Assembly (NCBI GenBank): GCA_947623205.1
Contig: CANQGM010000001.1
Coordinates: 124,001 to 188,000, forward strand
Reading direction: 5' to 3'
DNA from: an uncultured Clostridia bacterium
GTDB taxonomy: Bacteria > Bacillota > Clostridia > Oscillospirales > Acutalibacteraceae
DNA: 64,000 nucleotides
The notes below the pieces were generated by a model. The model did no database searches, was not told where the DNA came from, and saw only the letters and a list, made by a program, of their open reading frames with translations. Each line of letters opens with the position of its first letter. Within the stretch, counting starts at the first letter, position 1. A program made the translations under genes and the position numbers. Below, one piece after another: positions 28,207 through 37,824 of the stretch.

Positions 28207-29634
28207 TTAAAAACGGAAGTCACGTTTGTTGTTGTTTGCAATATCGGCAATATGCTCTTTAGCAATTTTTCTGACCTTGTCGTTCGGAATATTTTTAAGC
28301 TCTTTTTCAATAAGCTCATCGCCGATTTTGCGGGTTTCTTCGCTTGCATAGTCCATTAAATACTCTTTTAACGTCATAAGCGCATTAGGATGACAGCAGT
28401 TCTGAATTTGTCCGTTCTTGCACAGTGACATAAAACGGTCGCCTGTTCTTCCCTCACGGTAACAGGCTGTACAGAATGACGGTATATAACCCAATTCCAT
28501 AAGCCATTTTACGACTTCATCAAGACTTCTTTGGTCGGAAACATCAAATTGAGCCGAGTTTTCTTCCTCTTCTTCGGGTTCGGCATATCCTCCGACGCTT
28601 GTGCGGGAGCCGCCGCTGATTTGAGACACTCCGAGCTTTAACACTCTTTCACGCACCTTTTTGCTTTCTCGGGTTGAAATAATCATTCCCGTGTACGGTA
28701 CGGCAATTCTGATTATGGCAACAATTTTTTCAAAGGTCTCATCATCAATACCGTTGTCAAAAACATCGGGGTCAATATCGTCTGCCCGGCGGATACGCGG
28801 AACACTTATAGTGTGGGGACCCACCCCGTGAACCGCCTCAAGGTGTTCTGCGTGCATTAAAATCCCCGCGAGTTCGTAGCGGTAAAGCTCCAGTCCGAAT
28901 AACACGCCTATGCCCACGTCGTCAATTCCGCCTTCCATTGCCCTGTCCATTGCCTCGGTATGATAAGCATAGTTGTGCTTTGGTCCCGTTGGGTGAAGCT
29001 GTTCGTAGCTCTTTTTGTTGTAGGTTTCCTGAAATAAAATATATGTGCCGATCCCCGCATCTTTAAGCTTTTTGTAATTTTCAACCGTTGTTGCCGCAAT
29101 ATTTACATTAACACGGCGTATCGCTCCGTTTTTATGCTTAATCGAATATATGGTATCAATGCACTCAAGAATATATTCGATGGGATTATTTACGGGGTCT
29201 TCTCCCGCTTCTACGGCAAGCCGCTTGTGTCCCATATCCTGCAGGGCGATGACCTCTTGTCTTACCTCATCCTGCGTAAGCTTTTTGCGGCATATGTGCT
29301 TGTTTTTAGCGTGGTACGGACAGTAAACACAACCGTTTACGCAGTAATTTGAGAGGTAGAGCGGTGCAAACATAACAATTCGGTCGCCGTAAAAATCCTT
29401 TTTTATCTGCTGTGCCAGCGCATATATTTCTTCAATTTTATCAGGCAGCTCGCAGGCAAGCAATACGCTTGCTTCACGGTGGTCAATACCCTTTTTCAGT
29501 TTTGCCTTTTCAATGATTTTGTCTATAAGCTCAACATTGTTTTTGTTTTTATCGGCATATTCAAGAGAAGCCATAATTTCAGCGTCATTAATAAATTCTT
29601 CAGCCTTAAGTGAGTTCTTATCATATTTGTACAT
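28207..29634 (-). CDS. hydG: [FeFe] hydrogenase maturation radical SAM enzyme HydG
   Basis: A 475-residue ThiH-related radical SAM enzyme that cleaves tyrosine to give the CO and CN- ligands of the H-cluster. The SAM cluster motif is C98-x3-C102-x2-C105 (CVNGCVYCP). The C-terminal auxiliary cluster site is CTACYREGRTGDRF...CKNG, specific to HydG. ATG 29634 was preferred to the ATG three codons earlier because AAAGGATG lies too close to that one. It overlaps the end of hydE by 14 bases. Confidence 0.96.
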   Translation of the reverse strand: MYKYDKNSLKAEEFINDAEIMASLEYADKNKNNVELIDKIIEKAKLKKGIDHREASVLLACELPDKIEEIYALAQQIKKDFYGDRIVMFAPLYLSNYCVNGCVYCPYHAKNKHICRKKLTQDEVRQEVIALQDMGHKRLAVEAGEDPVNNPIEYILECIDTIYSIKHKNGAIRRVNVNIAATTVENYKKLKDAGIGTYILFQETYNKKSYEQLHPTGPKHNYAYHTEAMDRAMEGGIDDVGIGVLFGLELYRYELAGILMHAEHLEAVHGVGPHTISVPRIRRADDIDPDVFDNGIDDETFEKIVAIIRIAVPYTGMIISTRESKKVRERVLKLGVSQISGGSRTSVGGYAEPEEEEENSAQFDVSDQRSLDEVVKWLMELGYIPSFCTACYREGRTGDRFMSLCKNGQIQNCCHPNALMTLKEYLMDYASEETRKIGDELIEKELKNIPNDKVRKIAKEHIADIANNNKRDFRF

Positions 29635-30694
29635 TTTTATCATCCTTTTTTCTTATTTTATAATCTCCTCGGTCTGTTACAATTTCATATCCGATTGATT
29701 TTATTCTGCCGGACATACATTTTATGCACTCTGCCGCCTCATCTCCTGTGCAAATTTTATTGTCATATAGTGAGTAATCGGCTCTGTGCGCAACGGGCGA
29801 AAGGTTAGGCATAACAACATTTGCTCCGTAAAGAATTCCTTTTTCGCGCCCTTTGCTGTCCGCCGTACCGAGCGCCGTTGTTGCAGGCAGCAATATATCG
29901 GGCTGCATAAGCCGTATAATTGACAAAAGAGTCAGACATAAACGCACACTTCCTTTTTTTTCATTTTTAAATTTTGTATCTTTATGAGGAATAAACGGAC
30001 CTATTCCGCACATTTGAGGTTTAAGTTCATTGATAAACAGCAAATCCTCGGCAAGCGTTTCATACGTCTGGTACGGCGACCCCACCATAAATCCCGCGCC
30101 CGTCTGAAATCCGATGTCTTTTAAATTAAAAAGACATTGTTTTCTGTTTTCAAGCGACATTTCTTCGGGATGAAGCCTGCCGTAATGCCGCTCATCTGAT
30201 GTTTCATGCCTGAGCAAATAACGGTCGGCGCCTGCATAAAAAAGTTTTTTAAAGCTTTCTTTACTGCGTTCGCCGAGCGAGAGCGTAACGGCACAGTCGG
30301 GATAGTCGCTTTTAATGCTCTTTACAATATCGCACATAACATCGTCGGTATAATATGCGTCCTCTCCGCCCTGCAAAACAAAGGTACGAAAACCTAATTT
30401 ATATCCTGTATTACAGCACGATAAAATTTGCTCTTTTGAAAGGCGGTAACGAACCGCATTTTTATTTGAACGCCGCAGTCCGCAATAATAGCAGTCGTTT
30501 TTGCAAACGCTTGAAAACTCGATCAGCCCTCGTATATAAATTTTGTTGCCAAAATGTTCAAGAGATGTTTTTTGCGCCTTTTTACGCAAAATTTCAAGTT
30601 CTTCATCCGTAATGTATTGAAGCAGATACGCAAATTCCGGCTTTGAAGCTATGTGAGTATTTTCAATTTTATCAATAATATCAATTGTTTTCAT
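29621..30694 (-). CDS. hydE: [FeFe] hydrogenase maturation radical SAM enzyme HydE
   Basis: A 357-residue BioB-like radical SAM protein with C64-x3-C68-x2-C71 (CKNDCYYC). It processes the precursor from HydG toward the azadithiolate bridge. Other family blocks include FVLQGGEDAYY, ERSKESFKKLFYAGADRYLLRHE and GFMVGSPYQT. It starts 9 bases after the TM1266-type gene and overlaps hydG. No second C-terminal cluster motif is apparent, common in many HydE. Confidence 0.95.
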   Translation of the reverse strand: MKTIDIIDKIENTHIASKPEFAYLLQYITDEELEILRKKAQKTSLEHFGNKIYIRGLIEFSSVCKNDCYYCGLRRSNKNAVRYRLSKEQILSCCNTGYKLGFRTFVLQGGEDAYYTDDVMCDIVKSIKSDYPDCAVTLSLGERSKESFKKLFYAGADRYLLRHETSDERHYGRLHPEEMSLENRKQCLFNLKDIGFQTGAGFMVGSPYQTYETLAEDLLFINELKPQMCGIGPFIPHKDTKFKNEKKGSVRLCLTLLSIIRLMQPDILLPATTALGTADSKGREKGILYGANVVMPNLSPVAHRADYSLYDNKICTGDEAAECIKCMSGRIKSIGYEIVTDRGDYKIRKKDDKNVQI

Positions 30695-30703
30695 ACTGCC
30701 GCA

Positions 30704-30958
30704 CTACCTTTTTGAATAAGCCGTTTTTACGGTAACTCCGCCAAGCTTGCCCAGCCTGCCTGAAACCGTGCTGATAGTGTTAAGCTCGGCGTCGATTACA
30801 ATGCTTATAATGTTTATGTTTTTCTGTTTATAGGGTATCCCCATTCTGCCTATGATATGATTGGAAGCAGAATGAAGAATGTCATTTATCTGCGGTACGG
30901 CGTCAGGGTTTTCAACTATAATGCTTATGACCGCAACACGCGTTTCGCTGTTCTGCAT
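30704..30958 (-). CDS. TM1266-type iron-only hydrogenase system regulator
   Basis: An 84-residue ACT/NikR-like ferredoxin-fold protein. It shows VAVISIIVENPDAVPQIN, GRMGIPY and SGRLGKLGGVTVKTAYS, matching the small protein family regularly found with hydE/F/G. A regulatory role is proposed for the family from context and fold; the ligand and target are unknown. AGGAGG lies directly before ATG 30958. First gene of the maturation operon. Confidence 0.9.
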   Translation of the reverse strand: MQNSETRVAVISIIVENPDAVPQINDILHSASNHIIGRMGIPYKQKNINIISIVIDAELNTISTVSGRLGKLGGVTVKTAYSKR

Positions 30959-31023
30959 ATTTCCTCCTTATATATTTTACTCATACTTTAAGTCTTTAAG
31001 TCGCTACAACTTCTGTGGTAAGC

Positions 31024-31056
31024 CAAAAAATAAAGCGATGTCAAAAGACATCGCTT
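31024..31056 (-). terminator. Terminator after aspS
   Basis: AAGCGATGTC (31033-31042) and GACATCGCTT (31047-31056) form a 10-bp stem with a 4-base loop; on the minus strand TTTATTTTTT follows. A second small GC hairpin (31062-31076) adjoins it. Confidence 0.8.
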
Positions 31057-31166
31057 GAAAAGGGCGCAGCCGCCCCGTAAAAATCAATGCGCTGTCTTTC
31101 ACCTCAATTAAATTTCAGCGTCAGAAGCATTTATTTTTATTTATTAATTTAATATATATTGCGGCA

Positions 31167-32948
31167 TTAACTGTCAGGTGTTTCTTTAACCTCTATGCCG
31201 AGCACATCAAGATTTTCTTTGTCAACACAAGCCGGACATGCCGACATAAGCTCGCTTGCGTTCTGAACCTTTGGAAAAGCCGTAACATCACGCAGACTGT
31301 CTGCCCCGCACATAAGCATTACCGCGCGGTCAAGTCCTATGCCCATGCCGCCGTGAGGCGGAGCGCCGTATTTGTAAGCCTCCACAAGGAATCCGAACTT
31401 TGCTTCAATTTCCTCATCGGTAAGCTTAAGCGCCCTGAACATTTTCTGCTGCAGCTCATAATCGGTAATACGCATTGAACCGCTTGAAAGCTCAATACCG
31501 TTAAGCGTTAAATCAAACGCCTTTGCAATTACCTTTGACGGGTCTGTATCAAGATATTGCAGACACTCCTCCTTAGGCATTGTGAACGGGTGATGCATTG
31601 CGAGCCATTCGCCGCTTTCCTCGTCGTATTCAAAGAACGGAAAGTCAACTATCCACAAAAACTTATATTCATTCGGAATTATTTCAAGGCGTTTTGCAAC
31701 TATAAGACGGAGTGCGCCGAGAGTTGTAAGAACGGTGTCAGTCTTGTCTGCAACAATAAAGATAACATCGCCTTTTTCAGCTTTAAGTTTGTTATAAACA
31801 GCGCTGAGCTCATCGTCTGTCATAAATTTTTTAAATGACGCGTTAGGTTCGTCAACCCATCTTACATATGCAAGTCCCTTTGCTCCTATACCTTTGACAT
31901 ATTCGGTAAGCTTGTCTATTTCTTTTCTTGTGTAAACGGAAGCCGCATTTTTGGCAACAATAGCTTTTACCGACCCGCCGCTTTTAATTGCGTCTGCAAA
32001 TACACCAAAGCCGCAGTTTTTGACAATATCTGAAATGTCCTGAATTTTCATATCAAAGCGAATGTCGGGTTTGTCGGAGCCGTAGGTTTCCATTGCCTCT
32101 TTATATGTCATTCTTTCAAACGGCGTAATGAGTTCTTTTCCCTGAACCTCTTTAAAAAGCCGTTTAAAAAGTCCCTCGTTGATTTCCATAATTTCATCAA
32201 CGTCAACAAACGAAAGCTCCATATCTATTTGGGTAAACTCAGGCTGACGGTCGGCGCGTAGGTCTTCGTCACGGAAACAGCGTGCAAGCTGAATATAGCG
32301 GTCAAAGCCTGACAGCATTAAAAGCTGCTTGTAAATTTGCGGGGACTGCGGCAGGGCATAGAACTTTCCTCTGTGAACTCTTGACGGAACAAGATAGTCG
32401 CGCGCACCCTCGGGCGTTGACTTTATCATCATAGGCGTTTCAATTTCGACAAAGCCGTTTTCATAAAAATAATCGCGGGTGACCTTTGCAACCTTGCTGC
32501 GGAGCATTATGTTGTTTTGCAGAGGACGGCGGCGAAGGTCCAAATAGCGGTATTTTAAACGGAGTTCCTCCTTGGTGTTAGTTTCATCGACAATTTCAAA
32601 CGGAGGCGTCTGCGCCTTTGAAAGCACGCGCAGGTCGCTTACAACAACTTCTATTTCCCCTGTGGGAATATCTTTATTTTTTGCGCTTCTCTCGCATACG
32701 ATCCCCTTTGCGGCAAGAACAAACTCGCTGCGGCAGGCAAAAGCCTTGTCAAAAATTTCTTTGTCCGTTTTATCGTTAAAGGCAAGCTGAACAATACCCG
32801 TGCGGTCGCGCAAGTCAATAAAAATAAGCTGACCGAGGTCGCGGCAGCGCTGTACCCATCCGCAGACGGTAACCTCTTTACCAACATCCGCAATTTGCAA
32901 ATCTCCGCAGTAGTTTGTTCGCTTTAAGCCTGTCATAAATTCTGCCAT
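31167..32948 (-). CDS. aspS: Aspartyl-tRNA synthetase
   Basis: A 593-residue bacterial-type AspRS: N-terminal OB-fold (GWVQRCRDLGQLIFIDLRD), class II catalytic core (FVEIETPMM, RCFRDEDLRADRQPEFTQIDME for motif 2), GAD insertion domain, and motif 3 (GIGLDRAVMLMCG). ATG 32948 follows AAGGAGA; the longer TTG opening at 32975 would place that site inside the gene. Read after hisS with 42 bases between, the usual Bacillota pair. No tRNA-Asn discriminating feature was assessed. Confidence 0.97.
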   Translation of the reverse strand: MAEFMTGLKRTNYCGDLQIADVGKEVTVCGWVQRCRDLGQLIFIDLRDRTGIVQLAFNDKTDKEIFDKAFACRSEFVLAAKGIVCERSAKNKDIPTGEIEVVVSDLRVLSKAQTPPFEIVDETNTKEELRLKYRYLDLRRRPLQNNIMLRSKVAKVTRDYFYENGFVEIETPMMIKSTPEGARDYLVPSRVHRGKFYALPQSPQIYKQLLMLSGFDRYIQLARCFRDEDLRADRQPEFTQIDMELSFVDVDEIMEINEGLFKRLFKEVQGKELITPFERMTYKEAMETYGSDKPDIRFDMKIQDISDIVKNCGFGVFADAIKSGGSVKAIVAKNAASVYTRKEIDKLTEYVKGIGAKGLAYVRWVDEPNASFKKFMTDDELSAVYNKLKAEKGDVIFIVADKTDTVLTTLGALRLIVAKRLEIIPNEYKFLWIVDFPFFEYDEESGEWLAMHHPFTMPKEECLQYLDTDPSKVIAKAFDLTLNGIELSSGSMRITDYELQQKMFRALKLTDEEIEAKFGFLVEAYKYGAPPHGGMGIGLDRAVMLMCGADSLRDVTAFPKVQNASELMSACPACVDKENLDVLGIEVKETPDS

Positions 32949-32990
32949 TTCCCAAAATCTCCTTATTTCCTGCAATTAAACCTGTCAGTA

Positions 32991-34286
32991 TTACAGCTTA
33001 AACGAATCACTGTACGCAAGCTGAAGCACCGAAAACTTTTCGGCGAATGTATCGTTAAGCGCAAGCTGCGTCTGTTCACCCGACTTCATATTTTTTACAC
33101 TTGCAAATCCCTGCTCAATCTCATTTTCTCCGAGAACAAGCGCAAATTTTGCTCCTATTTTGTCGGCATATTTCATTTGAGCTCTCAGACCTCTTCCGAC
33201 TACGTCGGTTTCGGCAACAAGTCCGCAGTCGCGAACGCTTTTAATTATCTCAAACGCTCTGACGACCGCGTTTTCTCCCATTGTTGCAACATACAAATCA
33301 CATCCCGAAGGCTTGGGAATTTCAATTCCCTGTTTATCCATAAGCATTAAAAGCCTTTCAATTCCCATTGCAAAGCCAAGCGAGGGTAAATGCTTTCCTC
33401 CGAGTTCTTCAATAAGACCGTCATAACGTCCGCCGCCGCAAACGGTTCCCTGCGCTCCAATAAAGTCTGTTACAAATTCAAATACTGTTTTTGTATAATA
33501 ATCAAGTCCCCTGACTATTGTGGGATTAACTTCATATCTAACGCCTGCCGCGTCGAGATATGTGCGAACAGACGCAAAGTGTTCTTTACATTCGTCACAA
33601 AGATAATCAATAATTTTAGGGGCGTCCTTTGCAATTGCGGAACAAACAGGACTTTTGCAGTCAAGTATCCTCATAGGGTTTTTGTCAAGACGGGATATAC
33701 AGGTATCGCAAAGCTCATCTTTGTGTCCTTCAAAATACTCTTTTAGCGCGCTGTGATATTCTGCGCGGCAGACAGGACATCCAATTGAGTTTATTTCCAG
33801 CCTAAGCTGACGAACCCCGAGCCGGTCAAAAATCGACTGCGCGGCGCATATAAGCTCTGCGTCAGCTATGGGCGACTGAGTACCGTATTCTTCAAGACCG
33901 AACTGATGAAATTCACGCAGTCTGCCCGCCTGTGGTTTTTCGTAGCGATAGCACGAAACAAAATAGCTTGCCTTAATGGGAAGTCCCTCATTGTCAAGCG
34001 CGTGCTCAAGAACAGCTCTTGCTGCGCCTGCCGTACCCTCGGGACGAAGTGTTACGCTCTCGCCGCCTTTAGTGTTGAACGTGTACATTTCTTTTTGTAC
34101 AACGTCTGTGGTCTGCCCTACGCCCCTTGCAAAAAGCTCTGTATGTTCAAAAACGGGAGTGCGTATCTCTTTAAATCCGTAAGACTGCGATTCCCTGCGC
34201 ATTATGTCCTCAACAAACTGCCAACGGTAGCTGTCCTTTGGCAGAACATCCTCAGTTCCCTTGATTTTCTTTGTGATAAGTGCCAT
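32991..34286 (-). CDS. hisS: Histidyl-tRNA synthetase
   Basis: A 431-residue class II synthetase. Motif 1 region is IRTPVFEHTELFARGVG, motif 2 SYFVSCYRYEKPQAGRLREFHQFG, the histidine A-site VRGLDYYTKTVFEF, motif 3 LGFAMGIERLL; the C-terminal anticodon domain ends the protein. ATG 34286 follows CGGAGGAAA; the frame stays open to 34382 without a ribosome site. Four cysteines in the middle (CPVC, CDTC) resemble a zinc-binding insertion seen in some clostridial enzymes. No T-box in the 104-base gap. Confidence 0.97.
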   Translation of the reverse strand: MALITKKIKGTEDVLPKDSYRWQFVEDIMRRESQSYGFKEIRTPVFEHTELFARGVGQTTDVVQKEMYTFNTKGGESVTLRPEGTAGAARAVLEHALDNEGLPIKASYFVSCYRYEKPQAGRLREFHQFGLEEYGTQSPIADAELICAAQSIFDRLGVRQLRLEINSIGCPVCRAEYHSALKEYFEGHKDELCDTCISRLDKNPMRILDCKSPVCSAIAKDAPKIIDYLCDECKEHFASVRTYLDAAGVRYEVNPTIVRGLDYYTKTVFEFVTDFIGAQGTVCGGGRYDGLIEELGGKHLPSLGFAMGIERLLMLMDKQGIEIPKPSGCDLYVATMGENAVVRAFEIIKSVRDCGLVAETDVVGRGLRAQMKYADKIGAKFALVLGENEIEQGFASVKNMKSGEQTQLALNDTFAEKFSVLQLAYSDSFKL

Positions 34287-34390
34287 ATTTTCCTCCGAAA
34301 GCTGCAACTTTTTGTAATAAAACAAAAGCTTCATATATACACAATAATCGGGCAGCATTGCGCCGCCCGACAATAATGACATTATAAAGG

Positions 34391-34786
34391 TTATTTTAAA
34401 ATATTTCTCCAGTCAAGGTCGCCGCGCTCAAGACCATGAATAAGAACCTCTGCCGTTGCAATGTTGGTTGCAACGGGAATATTATGCATATCGCAAAGTC
34501 TGAGCATATTCATATCGTTAGGCTCATTTGGCTTGGGACTCAGCGGATCTCTGAAAAACAAAAGCATATCAACCTCGTTGCAGGCAATACGCGCCGCTAT
34601 TTGCTGACCTCCGCCCTGCGAACCCGCAAGAAATCTTTGTATGGTAAGGCCTGTTGCTTCCGAAATCATTTTTCCGGTTGTGCCGGTTGCGCAAAGATTA
34701 TTGCGGCTTAGGACACCGCAGTATGCTATGCAAAACTGAACCATAAGTTCTTTCTTTTCGTCGTGAGCAATAAGAGCAATATTCAT
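34391..34786 (-). CDS. mgsA: Methylglyoxal synthase
   Basis: A 131-residue enzyme converting dihydroxyacetone phosphate to methylglyoxal, a bypass of lower glycolysis when phosphate is short. The family blocks [21 protein letters not shown]-like [13 protein letters not shown], and [15 protein letters not shown] (with a catalytic aspartate) are intact. It lies between minD and hisS on the same strand; mgsA beside mre/min genes is common in Clostridia. The protein is short of C-terminal extension but complete for the family. Confidence 0.95.
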   Translation of the reverse strand: MNIALIAHDEKKELMVQFCIAYCGVLSRNNLCATGTTGKMISEATGLTIQRFLAGSQGGGQQIAARIACNEVDMLLFFRDPLSPKPNEPNDMNMLRLCDMHNIPVATNIATAEVLIHGLERGDLDWRNILK

Positions 34787-34835
34787 TTACTACGTCCTCC
34801 AAACATTTAATTATTTGCGTTAATTTCTAAAACTT

Positions 34836-35576
34836 CTATCCTCTGTATGCGAGAGGAACTCTTTGTCCCTCAAGTCTGCGTGCAAGGCAGTCAAAAACTG
34901 ATGACGCCGCGCTCCAGTTAAGACCTGCAATACCGCGCTGCATTATTACGGATATGCGTATATCAAACGGCACAAGCGCAATAAGCCGGGTCTGCAATTC
35001 ATCAATTACATCATCAAGGTCATTGTAAAAGCCGAGTTGATTAAACACTTTGCGGTCAAAGCGATTAATTATAAGCCGTATGTCATACAATCCAAGAGAT
35101 TCAAGTATGCGCCTTACCTTAACTCCGCCGCGCACGCTTGTGGGTTCTGCGTTTGTTACTATAAGGGCTCTGTCGGCAGGAGTTGCCGCCGTTATAAACC
35201 CCGAGCCTATACCCGCCGGCGAGTCTATTATAACAAAATCAAAATCATTTTTTACCGAGTCGACAAACTGTTTAAATACCTGCGGACTGAGCTCGTTTTC
35301 AGTATCAAACGGCGCTGCCAAAAGGTAAAGATTTTCATTGTTTTTGCTTTTGTAGATGGCTTCATTAAACGAACAGTTGCCGCAAACAGCGTCCGACGCG
35401 TCAAAGAGTATGTCCTGCTCCATATCAAGCATAATGTCAAGACCGCGCATTCCGCAGTCACAGTCAATGAGCAAAACTTTTTTACCCTGTTTGACCAAGG
35501 CAACAGACAGGCAAACACAAACAGTTGACTTTCCCGTACCGCCCTTTCCCGACGCAACAACTATTACATTATCCAT
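34836..35576 (-). CDS. minD: MinD-like septum-site ATPase
   Basis: A 246-residue MinD/ParA-type ATPase with deviant Walker A GKGGTGKST (9-17) and the Walker B region FVIIDSPAGIGSGF. It normally binds membrane and MinC to prevent polar division. ATG 35576 was chosen (AGAGGTAA upstream); the longer frame to 35633 lacks a site. Oddities: neither minC nor minE lies next to it in this mreBCD-pbp2 run, and the C-terminus (FDCLARRLEGQRVPLAYRG) is not the usual amphipathic membrane-targeting helix. It could therefore be a variant with another partner. The related FlhG family was considered; context favours Min. Confidence 0.82.
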   Translation of the reverse strand: MDNVIVVASGKGGTGKSTVCVCLSVALVKQGKKVLLIDCDCGMRGLDIMLDMEQDILFDASDAVCGNCSFNEAIYKSKNNENLYLLAAPFDTENELSPQVFKQFVDSVKNDFDFVIIDSPAGIGSGFITAATPADRALIVTNAEPTSVRGGVKVRRILESLGLYDIRLIINRFDRKVFNQLGFYNDLDDVIDELQTRLIALVPFDIRISVIMQRGIAGLNWSAASSVFDCLARRLEGQRVPLAYRG

Positions 35577-35748
35577 AATTAAATTACCTCTGTTATATTC
35601 TATCATAAAAACGGCTAAAGAGCAACAAATCAATACAATTTATATCAAACAAAATTTTTGTTGATATTTTAGTCATAGTTGCCAAAACTATTAACTGTTT
35701 TTTACTTTTTATACAAGTTTTTTAATGAATTTATGTTTTCCCTGTCAT

Positions 35749-37809
35749 TTAATGGCTTTTCTTATTAAAATATTCGTCAAGCAAATCTTTTGCCACCTGC
35801 ATAGAGTATTTTCCCTTTACGCCGTGTTCAATTACAACAGAAATCGCCACTTCAGGGTCGTCGTACGGCGCATAGCATATAAATGTTGTGTGGTCCGAAC
35901 CTGCATTTTCGGCAGTACCGGTTTTTGCCGCGACCTTTATTTTATAATTGCCGAACATACTGTTTGCCGTACCGTTTTCGTTTTGAGTAACCTGAAGCAT
36001 TCCGTTCTTTACAATGTCAAGATTCTTTTGTGAAACTCCGCATGAATCGACTACCGTAGGGTTATCGGACGGATATTCTTTAATGGTTTTTGTACGCTCA
36101 TAGTCGGTTATTTTTTTTACAATATGAGTTTTAAGACGTGTGCCGTTGTTTGCAATTGTCGCAGTATATGCTGCAAGCTGCAGCGGAGTAAAAGCATTGT
36201 CCGTCTGACCTATTGCGGCCTGAACGGTGTTGCCCGCCTGCCACTCGTCACTGTCGCGTCCGGCAAGAGTTCCCTTTGACTCCTCTATTTCAACGCCCGT
36301 ATATTCTCCGAATCCGAATTTTTCCGCATATAAATACATTGTTTCAATACCAAGCCTTCTGCCTGTTTCGGCAAAAAAGTAATTGCATGAACGGGTAAGC
36401 GCGCCGGTAATGTTAAGTCCGCCGTGATAATGCATACACTTTACGATATTTGTGGGATAGTAATCGTAATTCTGTTTGCAGAAAATTTCGGAATCTTTAT
36501 TTATTACATTTTCTTCAAGCGCGGCAGCGGCGACGCAGGGTTTATAAACTGACCCGCAGGCAAAGCTGCCGACAAACGCACGGTTATACATCGGGGAATT
36601 TTTGTTATTCGAGAGCTTTACATAATAGTCGTCATATTTGCTGTATTTATTAAGGTCGTAGGTCGGATAGCTTGCCGCTGCAAGCACAGAAAAATCCTTT
36701 ACCGACAGCATTACTACCGCGCCTGTTTCACAGTCTTCGCCGTAACCCTTGCCTCCGTAAGCCGCTTTTTCTGCTGCGCCTGCGGCTTTTGCCGATCTTA
36801 CGTTTTCTTTAAGTGATTCTGCCGCAGTCCTTTGCAAATCGCTGTCAATTGTCAAATATACTGTATTTCCCGGTTGAGCGTCTATGGTTTCAACAGTATC
36901 AACTATTGAGCCGTCGGAATTTTTCTTGACAATTTTTGTTCCGCCTTTTCCTTTAAGTTCGTCTTCACAGGCGAGTTCAATGCCAAATTTCCCAATGCTG
37001 TCGTTTAGTGAATATTCCTTGCCTTCTTCTGTTTTTTTGTTATATTCTTCCTCTGTCATTGAGCCGAGCGCGCCTATAATATGCGGCGCAAGGTCGGCGT
37101 CCTCCGCGCTTCTTGTTAAATATGTCTGAACATTAACGCCGCTTACTCCCTGAGTGTTTTCACTTACCGCACTTGCTGTGCTCTGCTTTATGTCGCTTGC
37201 AAAAACATATGCCTTTGTGCTTGAGTATCCGGTAATTTCCATATTGTAATGTACCGAAACAAGGTCGCGCAGCTGCTTTTTTGTGTAGTCCCCTTTTATG
37301 TCATATCTTTTTACGAGTTCCGAAAAACAGTCAAAAGCCGTTGTATTTGCGTCCATATTCAAATAATCGGAAGAAAGCAGACGCTTTATGTCATCGTCGC
37401 GGTTCGATTTGTATTCATATCCGCCGTTTGCTGCCACATTAACAGGAAGCGTATCCTCCCATTTTTCTCCTGCTTTATCCATTAGGGTTATCAAATCAAG
37501 TATGGTGCTGTTAAGCGCAGCTTCATTTATATAGAGCTTGTCAAACTCAATTTTATAATGGGTTTTATTAACAACAAGACCTTTTCCGTTGCAGTCGAGA
37601 ATTTCTCCTCTGGTTGCATCGGTTTTGACAGTATAGCTTGTTGACCTTGAAGCAAGCTCTTTGTATTCTTTTCCGTGAATGAGCTGCCAGTCAACAAGTC
37701 TGCCCGCAAAAAGCACAAAAAAGGCAAGAGTAATTACAATGCAAACAGTAAGTCTGGACTTTTTTCTCTTTTTGTGCGGATCCCGCCTTTTTCGCTTTTC
37801 TGACTGCAT
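35749..37809 (-). CDS. Penicillin-binding protein 2 (elongasome transpeptidase)
   Basis: A 686-residue class B PBP: basic cytoplasmic tail, one membrane anchor (about 20-40), pedestal domain, and transpeptidase with S420-V-Y-K423, S474-C-N476 and K629-T-G631. It crosslinks peptidoglycan in lateral wall growth together with MreBCD and a SEDS protein, which is not present here. It lies 15 bases downstream of mreD. ATG 37809 begins a KRKRRD-rich tail. The gene is often called mrdA/pbpA; I leave the symbol blank because usage differs. Confidence 0.94.
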   Translation of the reverse strand: MQSEKRKRRDPHKKRKKSRLTVCIVITLAFFVLFAGRLVDWQLIHGKEYKELASRSTSYTVKTDATRGEILDCNGKGLVVNKTHYKIEFDKLYINEAALNSTILDLITLMDKAGEKWEDTLPVNVAANGGYEYKSNRDDDIKRLLSSDYLNMDANTTAFDCFSELVKRYDIKGDYTKKQLRDLVSVHYNMEITGYSSTKAYVFASDIKQSTASAVSENTQGVSGVNVQTYLTRSAEDADLAPHIIGALGSMTEEEYNKKTEEGKEYSLNDSIGKFGIELACEDELKGKGGTKIVKKNSDGSIVDTVETIDAQPGNTVYLTIDSDLQRTAAESLKENVRSAKAAGAAEKAAYGGKGYGEDCETGAVVMLSVKDFSVLAAASYPTYDLNKYSKYDDYYVKLSNNKNSPMYNRAFVGSFACGSVYKPCVAAAALEENVINKDSEIFCKQNYDYYPTNIVKCMHYHGGLNITGALTRSCNYFFAETGRRLGIETMYLYAEKFGFGEYTGVEIEESKGTLAGRDSDEWQAGNTVQAAIGQTDNAFTPLQLAAYTATIANNGTRLKTHIVKKITDYERTKTIKEYPSDNPTVVDSCGVSQKNLDIVKNGMLQVTQNENGTANSMFGNYKIKVAAKTGTAENAGSDHTTFICYAPYDDPEVAISVVIEHGVKGKYSMQVAKDLLDEYFNKKSH

Positions 37810-37824
37810 TGTATCAACCTCTTA

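Noticed and set aside
34287-34390. T-box leader before hisS
   Set aside because: The 104-base gap is too short and lacks the specifier-loop and antiterminator pattern; only a GC hairpin is seen.
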